A stretch of 64,000 nucleotides of DNA from Membranipora membranacea (Eukaryota > Bryozoa > Gymnolaemata > Cheilostomatida > Membraniporidae): positions 7,440,001 through 7,504,000 of the forward strand of contig OU612075.1 in assembly GCA_914767715.1 (NCBI GenBank). Direction: 5' to 3'. A program made the translations under genes and the position numbers. A model generated the notes under the pieces. That model saw only the letters and a list, made by a program, of their open reading frames with translations. It was not told the origin of the DNA and made no database searches. Of the stretch, positions 50,001-64,000 are shown one piece after another (position 1 is the stretch's first letter; each line of letters begins with the position of its first letter).

Positions 50001-53000
50001 TTCTTAGATCATGAGCTATAGAAAAACTTTGTCTATGGGGTTGAGGATGAATAAACACTTACCGATTGCTTGCTGCACAGATTTTAGACTGTTGAGATTC
50101 TTTACCTCAGTTCTGACACCAAGAGGATCCCCTGGCTGATGCACTGATACGTTAGCATCAACTCTCAACATACCCTCTAAGAAAAAAACAGATTGAGTAG
50201 ACCATCAGGCAGTGTTAGAAATGAGTGGGAACTGGTGGGAACTGAGTACCCACGGTCCAACATATAAATATAGATGGGGAACGCTAATAAACTAAAACTA
50301 ATAAAACTGTGTCTTCTTGACCATATATCAATCATACCATCAAGCATGCTATTACAGATATAATTTCTGCATAAATTTTATGCTCAACATGCATAGATTT
50401 GCAGTTTAGGAAACTGTCGACCCAGAGAGTACAGTTACCATACAAAAAGGAGTCCACTTAATCGCTAACAGCGATTTAAATGATCAGAGAGCTAGACAAG
50501 TCAGTGGTTGGCCTTTTTAAAAAATACCTTGGCTGTCGTTAAAATGAGTGATAAAAATATGTAAAAAGTGGACTCCATGAAACTCTTTACCAGTGAAACC
50601 ATCCACAGAAAATGAATCAACTGGCATCCCACTTTTCTATCACATATAAGTCATTAGATTATAAAACACCCTAATATTTCTATCATCAGAAGATGTAAAA
50701 TCTCTATTGCCAATACTCTTTGATACCTCAAACTACAATGTTTATAAATAAGTATATTCATATTTGCTTACGTTCCATTTTACCATCACACGTATTGATG
50801 AGCCTTAGAGTGGACTGAATCTCTCTTACAAAAGCCTCAGCCTGCTCACCAGTCTCAAAATCTGGTTCTGTTACAATCTCCATCAACCCAACACCTAGAA
50901 AGTAGGTCATAATTGTCATGTAATTATATATATTATACATTTATTATCCGCAACAATTCATCATTTCTAATGTTTTTTTCATGTAGGTTTATATTCATAA
51001 ATGAATATGAAGTTTTTTAAAATGAATAGTTATGAAGGTCTTTGTAAAACAAGTCCAGCAATAGATCTTTTCAGCTGTTCAGAGAATAGATCTAATTGCT
51101 CTCAAAATCCGGGCGTTACTCAGATTAATCCTAGTGATGTGTCAGAAAATCAATTTGACGACCTGCTGAAATGTGATTTGGCAAACCTGTTTTTTTAAGC
51201 CAGCCCAACACACCCTTACACTACTTGCAGACTTTCTACTCCAATCTACTCTACTACAATTTTATAATTAAATATGATTAAAAAAATTATTGTTTATTTC
51301 AAATAGTAGAGCACAATGTGTAATACCTGCCCTGTTGAGATCGACCAAACTCCGGGAATTCTCCACATCATGTAAACTTTTACCACTATCCTGTTCAAGC
51401 TGAATCTGGTGAATTCTAACACTGTGTTGTGATGCAGTTCTGTGTCTAAAATTAAAAAATTCAACAATTCAACTAACAATGATTACTATCCCGCTAAAAA
51501 TTTCATAAAATTAAGAGGGAAAAGTAAAAGACATACTTAGTTCACATACTCCCACTTGGTTGGTGTTAGAGGTTCTCAGTCATCAGGGATCTTAGAACAG
51601 AGTGTCCCATGATCTTGAGTTGGCGCAAAAGGAGAATAACACGACAGTCAAAAATTAGTGACAGGACTAGTACATTTATTAAATCTGGTTTTATTATTCC
51701 TAGGTTGATGATCTCATTGACAATGACAAATAGTTAATTCAAGACCTAGACAATGTGACCTCAGAATTATAATACCAGAGCATGTGATGTCATGTATTTG
51801 AACCATATTTTGAGAGCACAAAAAATCAAACTCGGGATCTCTTTGAATCTTACCTGCCTCTAACATATATGATATAATCCAGCGCACCTCTGACAGCGAT
51901 AGGCTGTCGGTACTGTGTTATCTGATAGCCAGCAGGCATATCAGCATAGAAGTAGTGCTTCCTGTCGAACGAGGACTTTCTGTTGATGTGGCACTTCAGC
52001 GCTAGTGCTGTTTTCACTGCAGCTTCCACACAGTACTTATTCAAAACCTGTCGGATCAATAAAAGACAACAAATGTAAGTATATGTTCTTGATTGCCATG
52101 CAACCATCTGTCATTTTGAGGGGAAAATTAAGATCATACCAATGCAAACAATACACAATAAAAGATAGGCATTGGTATGACAATTAGAGCTGGTTTTCCA
52201 AAACTAAGTCTGACCAAGGAGTCTTAAACTCCTTGGTTTGACAAAGAGTGAATTGTCAGCCATGTAGCTTTCAAGATGGATGTTAAATGACTATGAATGT
52301 TCAACAACTTCATTTAACATGCATATTGCTCTTAAGCTTTTGCTTTATATGTAATACTCGCTCTTATTATGATAGCCATGTCACCATGTTCTATTTTGAG
52401 CGGTAAAAATATAGCGAATATCTATCAATCTATGCATTTTTTTCTGCTGTGTTTCAACTGTGATCCAATACCATGCTGATAAGATACACAGCAAACTCAC
52501 AGGCAAAGTCCCAGGTAGAGCAGCATCAAAGTGAGACACCTGGCTGTTAGGTGGTCCAGCATACTTAGTTGATGATCCTGAGAACAGCTTTGATTTAGAG
52601 TTGATTTGAGCATGAATCTCTAAGCCAATAACAGCTTTCAGCTTTTCATCATGTACACTGAAATAGTAAACAGGCTCATAACAGCCCCATCTTCTAAGCC
52701 ATGTATTTTTGAGTTGAACAGCACTGTTGCCTACTGGCTACATTGAGTACAAGGCCTAAGGCTACGCATATATCTTTCAGGCTCAGGCCTGCAACAGGTC
52801 AACCCATGCAACATGAAGTGTGTCTTGCCATCATACTACCATAAGTATTATAAGTATAAAACAATCTCCTCCACATGACAGAATTAACTGCCTTGAGTAC
52901 AGTTGGTCACTTTAGGTTCTAGCTATTATTATGCTTCTGGGGAATAACTTATTTGGTTTGTAACAATGGTAGGCTATCCCTCTCTAAGTCTGTGATTTAA

Positions 53001-53622
53001 TAATGACATATTGTTATTCAAACAAAGCAATGGGTTTTGTGCATGTGAAAGCTTATGAAGACTTACTAAGTACCCTTCCCCCATTGCACTAATAACTAAT
53101 ATGAAGTATACTATTATCATCAATCAGTTGAGTTTGGTCTTCTTTAGTAGATGACTAACTAGGCCTACCTCCAGTCCTTGGTTTGGCTTAGTTATTTGCA
53201 GATTGTGTGATGCAATGGTGTCATAATTTGGGTCATTTTTTAGATTAGTTTATCCAAGCAAATGATCAAGCTAATTGATAAGTAAAGCCACAGTAACAGT
53301 TGGTGCAAGGAGTTAAAGACTTTAACTCCTTGGATGGTGTGACCACCACCATTGGAATTGGATGTGATTGATTGTGTGTTATCAAGAGGACTCTTCTACT
53401 GTGAAAAGGTGTTGGAGCAAGGAGTTAGAGGGACTCCTTGGGTTGAGTGAGGGAGTTCATTGGTCTGGATTGGAGGGAGTTTATTTATATTATTGTACTG
53501 ACTGTGGACGTGGTTGCTTTCTATGGTTACAGGAAAGAAACTACTCTTTTATGAACTCACTGCCTCTGTTGTATGAGCCTAAGTTCCCTGCAGAGATTGT
53601 GTAACCTATTGCCTCTGTTCAT
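47086..53622 (-). CDS. GATB: Glutamyl-tRNA(Gln) amidotransferase subunit B, mitochondrial, 12 exons
   Basis: Subunit B of the GatCAB complex, which converts misacylated Glu-tRNA(Gln) to Gln-tRNA(Gln) in mitochondria. Exons (minus, 5' to 3'): 53561-53622 (tentative), 52501-52657, 51854-52047, 51327-51445, 50772-50894, 50063-50176, 49675-49759, 49098-49314, 48576-48724, 48203-48281, 47761-47895, 47086-47247. They total 531 residues, close to the human length of 557. Family blocks: [85 protein letters not shown], then the helical tail that contacts tRNA. Exon 1 ([20 protein letters not shown]) was chosen because it gives the required phase, has a GTGAGT donor and is basic like a targeting peptide. 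Its ATG is not certain because the frame stays open upstream. The other eleven exons are firm. Confidence 0.93.
47287..47525. mobile_element. Foldback family B-like pair of arms
   Basis: TAAGGGTGCAAGTTTGTGGC on the left and GAATGCCACAAACTTATAAG on the right are inverted repeats separated by about 170 bp, in GATB intron 11. The arms match the family B right arm at 33845. Diverged. Confidence 0.45.
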
Positions 53623-54453
53623 GTCCAAAATTCTTCTAATCCCCCTTATCCTGCAAAATTCAGTGCACCTTGGGGCTGCCATATTGTATCTTTGGCTGAT
53701 TGGCTATTGTCAGTAATTACGAGTTTTAATTGGCGGAAGAATATTTTGGTCAATACAGGAAGGTGTCCCACAATTCACTACCAATGAGGTACCTTTGAGA
53801 AGACAACTGCTGATATCACTAGGCTTGCTTTTATTATCAGGGGACATTTATCAGGAACTTTGTGGAACCTCAGGCTGTGAGGTACATTTGTCTTATATGA
53901 ATCATTTTATTTCCTACATTCCAATAGATAGGAGAGTGAGTAAAATTTTGAATAACCGCCAAAACTTATATAATACAGTTCAATAATTCACCAAATAAAT
54001 CCTCAAATCATCATTGATGTCAACACTAGTTGAGAGTAGAAACAGAAATGGCGGTTCCTAGAATACTTAATTACATGAGAAATAAGATTAGCCAGCATGT
54101 TTGTCTCTAATTGGCACTTATTGATGTCCAACACATTGGTAAGATATGAAATAAACTCAACTCACGTCTTCTTGCAGGAAAAAACCAGTACTATCAATTC
54201 GGCATAAATGATTATTGACCTGGTACGATTAACGGATTTATGAGAAACCAAGTTTCCATAATTTCCATGAAAATTTGGTGTTGAAACTATACCAGCTCAG
54301 GTATGTGCTCAGGTATGTGCTTGCCAGATGCCTTTTTTATGAAAAGGAAATTTTATGACCGTGTCTAAAAAATTTTATTTGCAAAAATAATTCACAAAAA
54401 TAAAGCATCTACTACTGAATGTGCTGGGTATAAGCAAGGAGTAAACTCCTTGG
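52214..54453. repeat. Dispersed short palindrome CAAGGAGT...ACTCCTTG, four copies
   Basis: Near-identical hairpins occur at 52214-52236, 53306-53333, 53418-53440 and 54435-54453, each with CAAGGAGT pairing to ACTCCTTG across a 3-12 nt centre. The first three lie in GATB intron 1 or exon 2's upstream intron region, the fourth just upstream of the tentative exon 1. A similar hairpin lies at 22127-22153 and a looser one at 60003-60035. Confidence 0.6.
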
Positions 54454-56306
54454 TATGAGCTAGAGCAAACAAAATTTGGTTTGTGATTCCAAGGCTGTTA
54501 ATGGCACAAAATGTATGTTCTTAGTTCACAATATCCATGGCTTTGCAGAATTGAGAGCTCTGTATGTTTTTCTCTGCTTTGCTTAATTGTCCTGACAAAG
54601 CTTTACAATATCAAGGTAAGTATAGTTAACCAGCTCAAGGAATAAAAGAGAAGAAGATGCAACAACAATAGCATCAGTCTCTCCCCATCATAAATTTTAA
54701 TGTGGAAAGGAGGCTATATGAGGCTATCTCTAACTCCTTGATCAGCTGCACGGCACACATTGCAGTGACTCATAAAAACAAATCTTGAGCTTTTGTGCAG
54801 GAATATATACTGCTGATAGGCTTTTGGAGAGAGTCCTGTAGAGGCATTGCCATCACTGAGTCACCTCATTTACTGTTTGTTGGAGGAACTTCTTTCTGCG
54901 CTCCATTCTAAATGAGATAATAAAGTTATTTATTCAATAAATAAAAAAAAAAGATTCAAAATTGGAATTGTTGTTCTCGGCCAGAACACTGTTTGTAATT
55001 GTTTAAGATTATGTTTGAATAATTTTGTTCACAGCTCAATCACAAAATGTTCAATCATGTAGCTCCATGTTTGGTTTAACTCACAAATCTCGGTTTATGC
55101 AAATACTTCACGCTTCATTTTATGATATTAATGCTAAACAGGTTTAAACATCATTAGTCATAGAAATTAACAGCCATATGTGAAAAGCGCAGGCCTATGG
55201 TTGTACCGATGAGTAAGTTTTGCTAAAGTAGGAACCGCCACAGACCAAGTTACATGATGATGTGTTTAGTACAGAAAAGCATTAAAATCATGTTGAAAGC
55301 AGCATGAGCGTATCTTTGGTATATTTGTTACCAGCGGGGTGTCTCATCATGCGCCTGCTGTACTTCTCAAAACAGTTGTGTCTGAGCAAGAATATAAAAT
55401 GTGACTTTTCATATACAAGTATTGTTATGTTAACACAGAGTTCCAAAGACATTTGATGGTAGTAGTATCATTGTCTATTCTTGAAAGAGTGGCATGACCA
55501 TGCAAGCGCCATTTGATAACCATGACCATTTTCCTGGCTTGCGATGATAGGCATAAATTTGTCACCGGAGGTTTTACTAACACTGACCAAACATCTTGTT
55601 CATTCCCACCCAGTGTGTTTTGGGATTGTTAATGTGCAGAGTGCAACACAGTCGCTAATGCTTATTCTGTGTCCTGCAGTTGTTTGTTAATTACAAGTGA
55701 ATGAGAATTAATACAGAAAGGTGTATGAAGCAGACGGCGGTGCAATGAAGGCAATAGTAAACTTGGAGAAAAAACTGTGTGTATAAAACTGAACATAACT
55801 CTTCACACATCAGTGGTTAGTACTTACGCTAGGTTGATATCACTATTCATTATGAGAATTGAGAAATAAATATGAGGCTCACCCACATCCGATACAAGAC
55901 AAACTCAGACCACGTAGCCATCAGTTTACTATCATCACTGTTAGAAACTAACTACTATAACTATCTACTATTTAAATCTGTCAAATTCTCAACTCTATCC
56001 ACTTCACTGAACTCTCAATACAACACAGGATTATTAATCTGGACTGACACCACTCTCTAAACTATGTTTGATTAACTCTACAGGAATTTAAGGTTCTGCA
56101 GATTTACAACATTATTATGAAGGAATTTTAGTAGAGAATTTTCATCAGGACAAGTTTAATTCATTCATGACTTTGCCAAACTCTTTCCTTGCACTTGGAA
56201 TTCGAGTACATATGCCATTCAGGTCCAGATGTCTCCATGTTCAAGATTTTGTAACATCATTCTCTGGAAATCCAAGAAAATTTGTCCGGCATACAGGTAC
56301 AATAAC
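53623..56306. other. Intergenic region between GATB and the small unknown gene
   Basis: No gene could be supported. AT-rich sequence with one of the CAAGGAGT palindromes. The real GATB promoter or further 5' exon could lie here. Short open frames (53795-53986, 55872-56060 plus) show no family signal. Confidence 0.5.
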
Positions 56307-58960
56307 TTACTGGTCCAGAACAGGTAGTATTCTTGTCTTCATAGCAAATCTATCAGTGTATTCGCTGTAATGTGGCCACTGCTCTTTGATATCAGTCAAC
56401 TGTGCCTTCTGGTATTCTTCTATCTGCTTGTACTGTGACGCTGTTTTTGGTGGAGCTGTCTGCATTACTTTAGTTCTGTTTAGAGGCACACGCGACTCAT
56501 TCCATGTCGTGTCAGCTACAAAATTATATCCAGACATGGTATGTTAAAGTCGGCCTCAGCGTTCAAATTTCAACTAGAACAGGTGGTTTCTTGTTATTAA
56601 TCTCCGAAGGAGCATTGTGAACATTTTGCTTCAAAAAGCTGATCTGTAGCAATGTATTACCTCATATATTTTTATGAATAGGTATGTGTCCTACTTAGGA
56701 AAAGAGCCAAAGCCGATTAAATTTAGTTTCTATAATTGGTAAGGCGTAAAAGAGCCAGCGGTTTATTTTGTTTAGGGTCTGTGATATGTTGTACAGGGCG
56801 GCCAACTTATTATCATAATATTAAGCTAAACTACCTATTTCAGGTGTTAAACTCCTCTCTTACCTGGGTATTTTTGTGTATAGTATCCCTCTGCAGGCCT
56901 TCCATACCTCACATGAGTTGGTCCAGGTAGATTGGTTGGGTTTCTTCTGTACATGTCAATTTTTGTAAACATGTGTGTGGGCTGGCCATAAAAATATCCA
57001 GCAGTTCTGATACCTACAGATAAGAAATTATTATGAATATAAACACAACCACACTGTATACAGATCGACTCTGAAATAAGAGTCTCTCTGCATTGTAGAG
57101 ACAGTCCCACAAAGTGCCCCAATAGACCTATATACATGTTGCCAGTAGAAGCTTTCAGTTTCAGAACTTAAGCCCATTCGGATAAATCCATACGGCACGT
57201 AAATAAAAGAAAGCTCTCAGCATGTCAAGAATTTGTGATAGCCTAGAATTTTGCAGTATGTACATGGATGGTTGTCCTGAATGATGTAAAACTAATTGAA
57301 CAAAGGGGTCTGACTTAATCCACGACATTGCAAATGACAGATTATCGTGTTCGAAAGAATCACTTTTTTATTCACTCATTTAACAAAACACGACTCAAAG
57401 TTTTCATATAAGTTTATGCTCACCACACTTGTATGTTCCCCACTTCTCAGAGGCTAGTGGCCGACAGGTATCATACTGCTGTTTAGGAAAGCGATCCAAC
57501 TGTTCATCTACATGACAAAACCTGTATGTTTCAAAAGAAAATTAGCATCATTATATATTATGCTTACATCTATGAGTTCCCTCTTCCTCATCGCTCACAT
57601 TGAATCATACTGCAAGTTAATCTGTTTATTTATAAAACACAAATATCAAAGACATTGCAACAAGGAAGGAAGGAAGGAAGGAAGGGGTTTATTCCTAGAG
57701 TTGATCACCTGTAATCCCTCAAAAGTATTAAACAATCTACTTACACTTTGCACTTACACATTGCGAATAGAACAAAGAATTTGTATATTTTGCATTGTTT
57801 TTGGGTGGATTCAGTTTCCAGGTAAAAGTGCTGAGATAAATTGATCTGCTCCATTTGCTCATTGTAAATCTACAACCAATCATTATAATAATTATTTGTA
57901 GTGGCTACGGTTAATGTTTACCTGTGGTTTTTGTAGCCCGAGCCATCTCTGGTGAGATGTTGACTATAACTGTGCACATATCTGTCCTTGTAGTGCCTAC
58001 TTTCATCAAACTGCTTTGGCACTGAGGGTGCAAACAGTGTCTCTGATTTAGATTTCTGTAATAAGCGAAATATATCTCTGGTAAATTAAGGAGTTCAACT
58101 TTGGACATTTGGTGTTAGATGAGACCTTCACTATGTTTCCATGCTCCGTACAAATGCGCATATAAGCGATTTTAGCCCTTCATTCGGCACATGGAAACAA
58201 TCAAGCTATTCGATTTCTTACTCATCGGTCGTTCGATTTCACAAACCGAATTTGGTTGGATCATATTGTTATTGTATTGTGTTTTGATTGCATAACAAGC
58301 CAAACCACACATGACAGCCAAAATCTAATGGATAGGATGCGAATGATCATTCGACCCATGGAAACATAGTGCTTTATTAATAGAGGCATCTACCAGAAAG
58401 ATTGCATAACAGTGTTGAGCTAAACTAGGACAGAGTTAGTTCCTTGAGTTTGTTGACTTAATTGCCGAAGTGTCTCTCTGTAACAATGTGTTGCTAACTC
58501 ATCATCTTATTTTATTCCCTACCCATATCTACGTAATCTAAAACCACTGTTGGCTACTCGGCGAAAATACATCCGACGCTGAAACTCCCCACTAACGAAT
58601 CCCTGACATGTCGTGCTGCAACCAAAACCAATATATATTGACATTCTCTTTCTAAGATACAACCTTCTCACTGATATTACTAATTCAACATTTGCCGTAC
58701 TACTACATCCATCCTATGTCTAACATCTTATTTTGTCATGCAGCATATTGCATCGAAAGGACCACAGAGCTCCGACTGCGATCAACCATACAGGTGAAAC
58801 AGATTAAATAAGACGCATTTTGTATGCAGTTTACTTTTTGAATGTTATCCAGCTGCTCCTGTGTCAGACATGTGTACTGAGTATTTGGAGTTCGAGGTCT
58901 TCCTGTGATTATGTCTGTTGATGATCGGGTTATCCCACAGTTTTCAGTGGCAGCAGCCAT
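56307..58960 (-). CDS. Small unrecognised Tyr/Pro-rich protein, possibly axonemal, 5 exons
   Basis: Predicted 238 residues; family not recognised. Exons (minus, 5' to 3'): 58835-58960, 57922-58055, 57424-57521, 56864-57013, 56307-56515; all junctions are GT..AG and in phase. The exon 3 acceptor at 57521 is required for phase; a nearer AG (57510) would shift it. The protein is hydrophilic, rich in Tyr, Pro, Arg and Gln, with motifs such as GYFYGQPTHMFTKIDMYRRN and EQWPHYSEYTDR. It has no signal peptide or membrane helix. This composition resembles small microtubule-inner or sperm axoneme proteins, which is inference only. The stop TAA overlaps a good donor (CAGTAAGT at about 56311), so the transcript could splice on to a further short exon. 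Confidence 0.75.
57661..57685. repeat. GGAA microsatellite
   Basis: About six perfect AAGG units in intron 2 of the small unknown gene. No further role is seen. Confidence 0.9.
58129..58371. mobile_element. Foldback element with CACTATGTTTCCATG ends
   Basis: The perfect 15-bp inverted repeat CACTATGTTTCCATG/CATGGAAACATAGTG bounds a 243-bp non-coding element in intron 1 of the small unknown gene. Sub-terminal segments also pair partly (GCGCATATAAGCGATTTTAG against CCAAAATCTAATGGATA loosely). It is a MITE by structure; superfamily not determined. Confidence 0.8.
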
Positions 58961-61060
58961 AACCTGTCAACCAAAGAGAGATGAAATACTGCCAATCTTG
59001 TTACAAAAGTCTCAGTGAAAGCTTGGATACTCCTACTGATGATGTAGTCCAGTTATAGTGGTGATTAAAGGCATTAATCCATTTTGGGTGGTCTTTTATC
59101 AATTGCACATCAGTTCAGTACAAGTTTGTCCATACATATCATAGACTTGAGGGAATCATAATGCCATGCTGTACAATTATGAGCATATATATACCAGTAG
59201 CAGTGTTGGTAACATAATACAGACATGACTAGTAAAGAATAGGTATGTATATCTGCTATACATAGCTGTTTTTGTACTCTTACTGTCCCTCTCTTTGATG
59301 ACCAACTACCCACCTTGTTTATCCCACTTTGTAGGATCCACTATTACAGTATTTCAGTATAGAGTGATTCAATTAATAATACACACACTCACTGAGTATC
59401 CACTATTCACTACCTACAGTCCCCACTTTCTCATGATCATAATATAGTCACCATTTCTGCATGAACAGCAATGTTTACCAATTATTTACCTTTTATTGTT
59501 GCAGGATTGGAATCTTCTGACTGATAGTTTTGAGGAACTGTTCTGAAGAAAACTTGCACAGAAGAAAATGACTGTCACTTTGATTGTTATTGTAAGTGTG
59601 ATTGACTCTGTTGTCTGCTACTCATCCTTTACAGAGATGTTGTTACGTTGCTAGGCAAACAGGAAATGGATTGAAATCAATTGCTCATTGAAGGTCAAAA
59701 GGTCAACTTTTAGTGAACCTAACAGAGGCTTTTATCAGAAGTGCCCTGCTGAAAAAAATTTTCAGCTAGTACCTAAATCATTAATTATGTTAGCAGTATA
59801 ATTTTGCATGTCAGCTTTCATGTTTTAAGTTGAGGTCTAATGCAAATCTATGGCTTAATTGGATAATAGAAATATCTGGGAACTGGGATGCAAACTTTTC
59901 AAGGTCTGAATTAATAGAAGGAAACTCAGTTGAAATGTGTGCACTGTTTGTTCAATGAACTCCCTCTTCATTGGTTGGTTTGTTGTAGAACCAGTGTGTC
60001 CAGTTCCTTGGTAGAACACTGTACCAACCAAGGAGACAGTAACAGCAGGGTTATTGCATGCCTTGACTGTACAGTACAGTCACACTGTATCTGCGAATCA
60101 ATCTGAGTGGCTCTGACTGTGGTGATGAATTGTGATTGTCACTTTCAGCCATGATTATTGTGGAGACTGTGTCACTGTTTTATGATTGATGATAAGATGA
60201 AGGAGTCCCTGATAATATGATTGTGAATGGCTTCAGCCAGACATCAACTATACACATATTATATCTGTCTTTCTGTGTGCTTGCATGATTATGATTTATG
60301 ATTATGGTTGCATGGATTCTGGTTGGTGTTGCTAGCCAGCCTAATAATGTAATGATGGTTGTTTTATTGCTTGACATCCTCTCGAGCATAACCCATTAAG
60401 TCCAAGCCAATTGCAGGAGGCACTGGCCAGTAACATCTTTCTATCAATAGTGTACAAAGCCGAGTCGACCTCTCAATGTATCTGCGTCCTCATTCCCCCA
60501 TCAACGCACATAGCTGAGCACACGACATGACATATTACATTTGGTTGGTGCACTACAATGAGACGCACAGATGGAAATTATACAGTCTTGAATTTTGAAA
60601 AAGACTGTCCTCTCTGCCGGTTGTCCCTGAGGATTTTTATGTCTTGATTTTGCCAAGAAAAAAAAGGGCACAATATAAGCATGAAAGTCCCAGGGTTGAG
60701 GTAGCCCACAGGCTTGCTCTCTAACGCACCTCTTAACTAGGGTTTTACTATCTCTAGCAATAACAGGTGGTTGAGAAGTGAGACACACCTGCACCAAATC
60801 TTAACTGTGAACACTTTATGAAGTAGAGCATAATGAATTATTTTTCTCTACCTACTCTGACTATGCAACCTGGACAATCTGATCCTAACTGCGTATCATT
60901 TTTTACCCATACCTGTGTCATCCTATAATTTCATGTCAGGTCACATCTAATATTGAGCTTCACAACTGATGTATGTTTTTTTTTCGAATTTCGGTAATTT
61001 GAAATTTAGAAGTTACTGGTCACCTAAAAATATGTTTGATTTTTTTTCCTGGGCAGTATC
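58961..61060. other. Divergent intergenic region before AARS2
   Basis: No gene is supported. It contains a short family E foldback at 60624-60696 and likely both promoters or 5' UTR exons. A pyrimidine tract followed by CAG at about 61055, six bases before the AARS2 ATG, looks like a 3' splice site and would imply a 5' UTR intron. Confidence 0.5.
60624..60696. mobile_element. Foldback element family E, short copy
   Basis: CCCTGAGGATTTTTATGTCT and GCATGAAAGTCCCAGGG are inverted repeats; ATGTCTTGATTTTGCCAA matches the arm of the element at 28718-28845. The internal part is mostly an A-run. Confidence 0.55.

Positions 61061-64000
<2,940 letters not shown>

Noticed and set aside
54779-54907. Alternative first exon of GATB (MERRKKFLQQ... 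frame)
   Set aside because: Its possible donors end in phase 0, whereas exon 2 needs phase 2; the 53561-53622 exon fits phase and has a consensus donor.
57422-57510. Exon 3 of the small unknown gene starting at 57510
   Set aside because: Using that acceptor puts a stop codon directly in frame; the acceptor at 57521 restores the phase.

Overview
The window is nuclear DNA from an animal, most likely an aquatic invertebrate. Genes are split into many short exons with GT..AG introns, intergenic DNA is AT-rich, and the DNA is littered with short foldback transposons (MITE-like), tRNA-derived SINEs and minisatellites. The gene set (laccase-type multicopper oxidase, FAM114A, GDE1, mitochondrial GATB and AARS2) is metazoan. 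The species cannot be fixed from sequence alone. No bacterial genes, operons or CRISPR arrays are present.

Layout: (1) 249-9,980, minus: a 12-exon GPI-tailed multicopper oxidase. (2) 9,981-15,916: intergenic, with a hAT-like foldback, a tRNA SINE, a 142-bp near-perfect palindrome and a LINE reverse-transcriptase fragment. (3) 15,917-23,201, plus: an 11-exon FAM114A homologue. (4) 24,337-28,068, minus: a 6-exon glycerophosphodiester phosphodiesterase (GDE1 type). (5) 31,699-46,450, plus: a 20-exon gene for an unrecognised, largely disordered 1,053-residue protein, with an in-frame 65-residue tandem duplication and an intronic ~870-bp minisatellite. (6) 47,086-53,622, minus: mitochondrial GATB, 12 exons, first exon tentative. 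(7) 56,307-58,960, minus: a 5-exon gene for a small unrecognised protein that resembles axonemal proteins in composition. (8) 61,061 to beyond the window end, plus: the 5' part of mitochondrial alanyl-tRNA synthetase (AARS2).

For every gene the exon joins were worked out by hand. Reading phase is preserved across all junctions, and each complete gene closes on a stop codon. GATB and AARS2 both serve mitochondrial translation but are separated by another gene; the window otherwise shows no functional clustering. Genes mostly alternate strands, giving divergent pairs (9.98/15.9 kb, 28.1/31.7 kb, 59.0/61.1 kb) and convergent pairs (23.2/24.3 kb, 46.5/47.1 kb).

I found no clearly new biological system. 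The best leads are a MITE family whose copies lie just after two gene stops and supply a sense-strand AATAAA, the exonised tandem exon duplication in the unknown gene, the altered HRG motif in GDE1, and a recurrent short palindrome around 52-55 kb.
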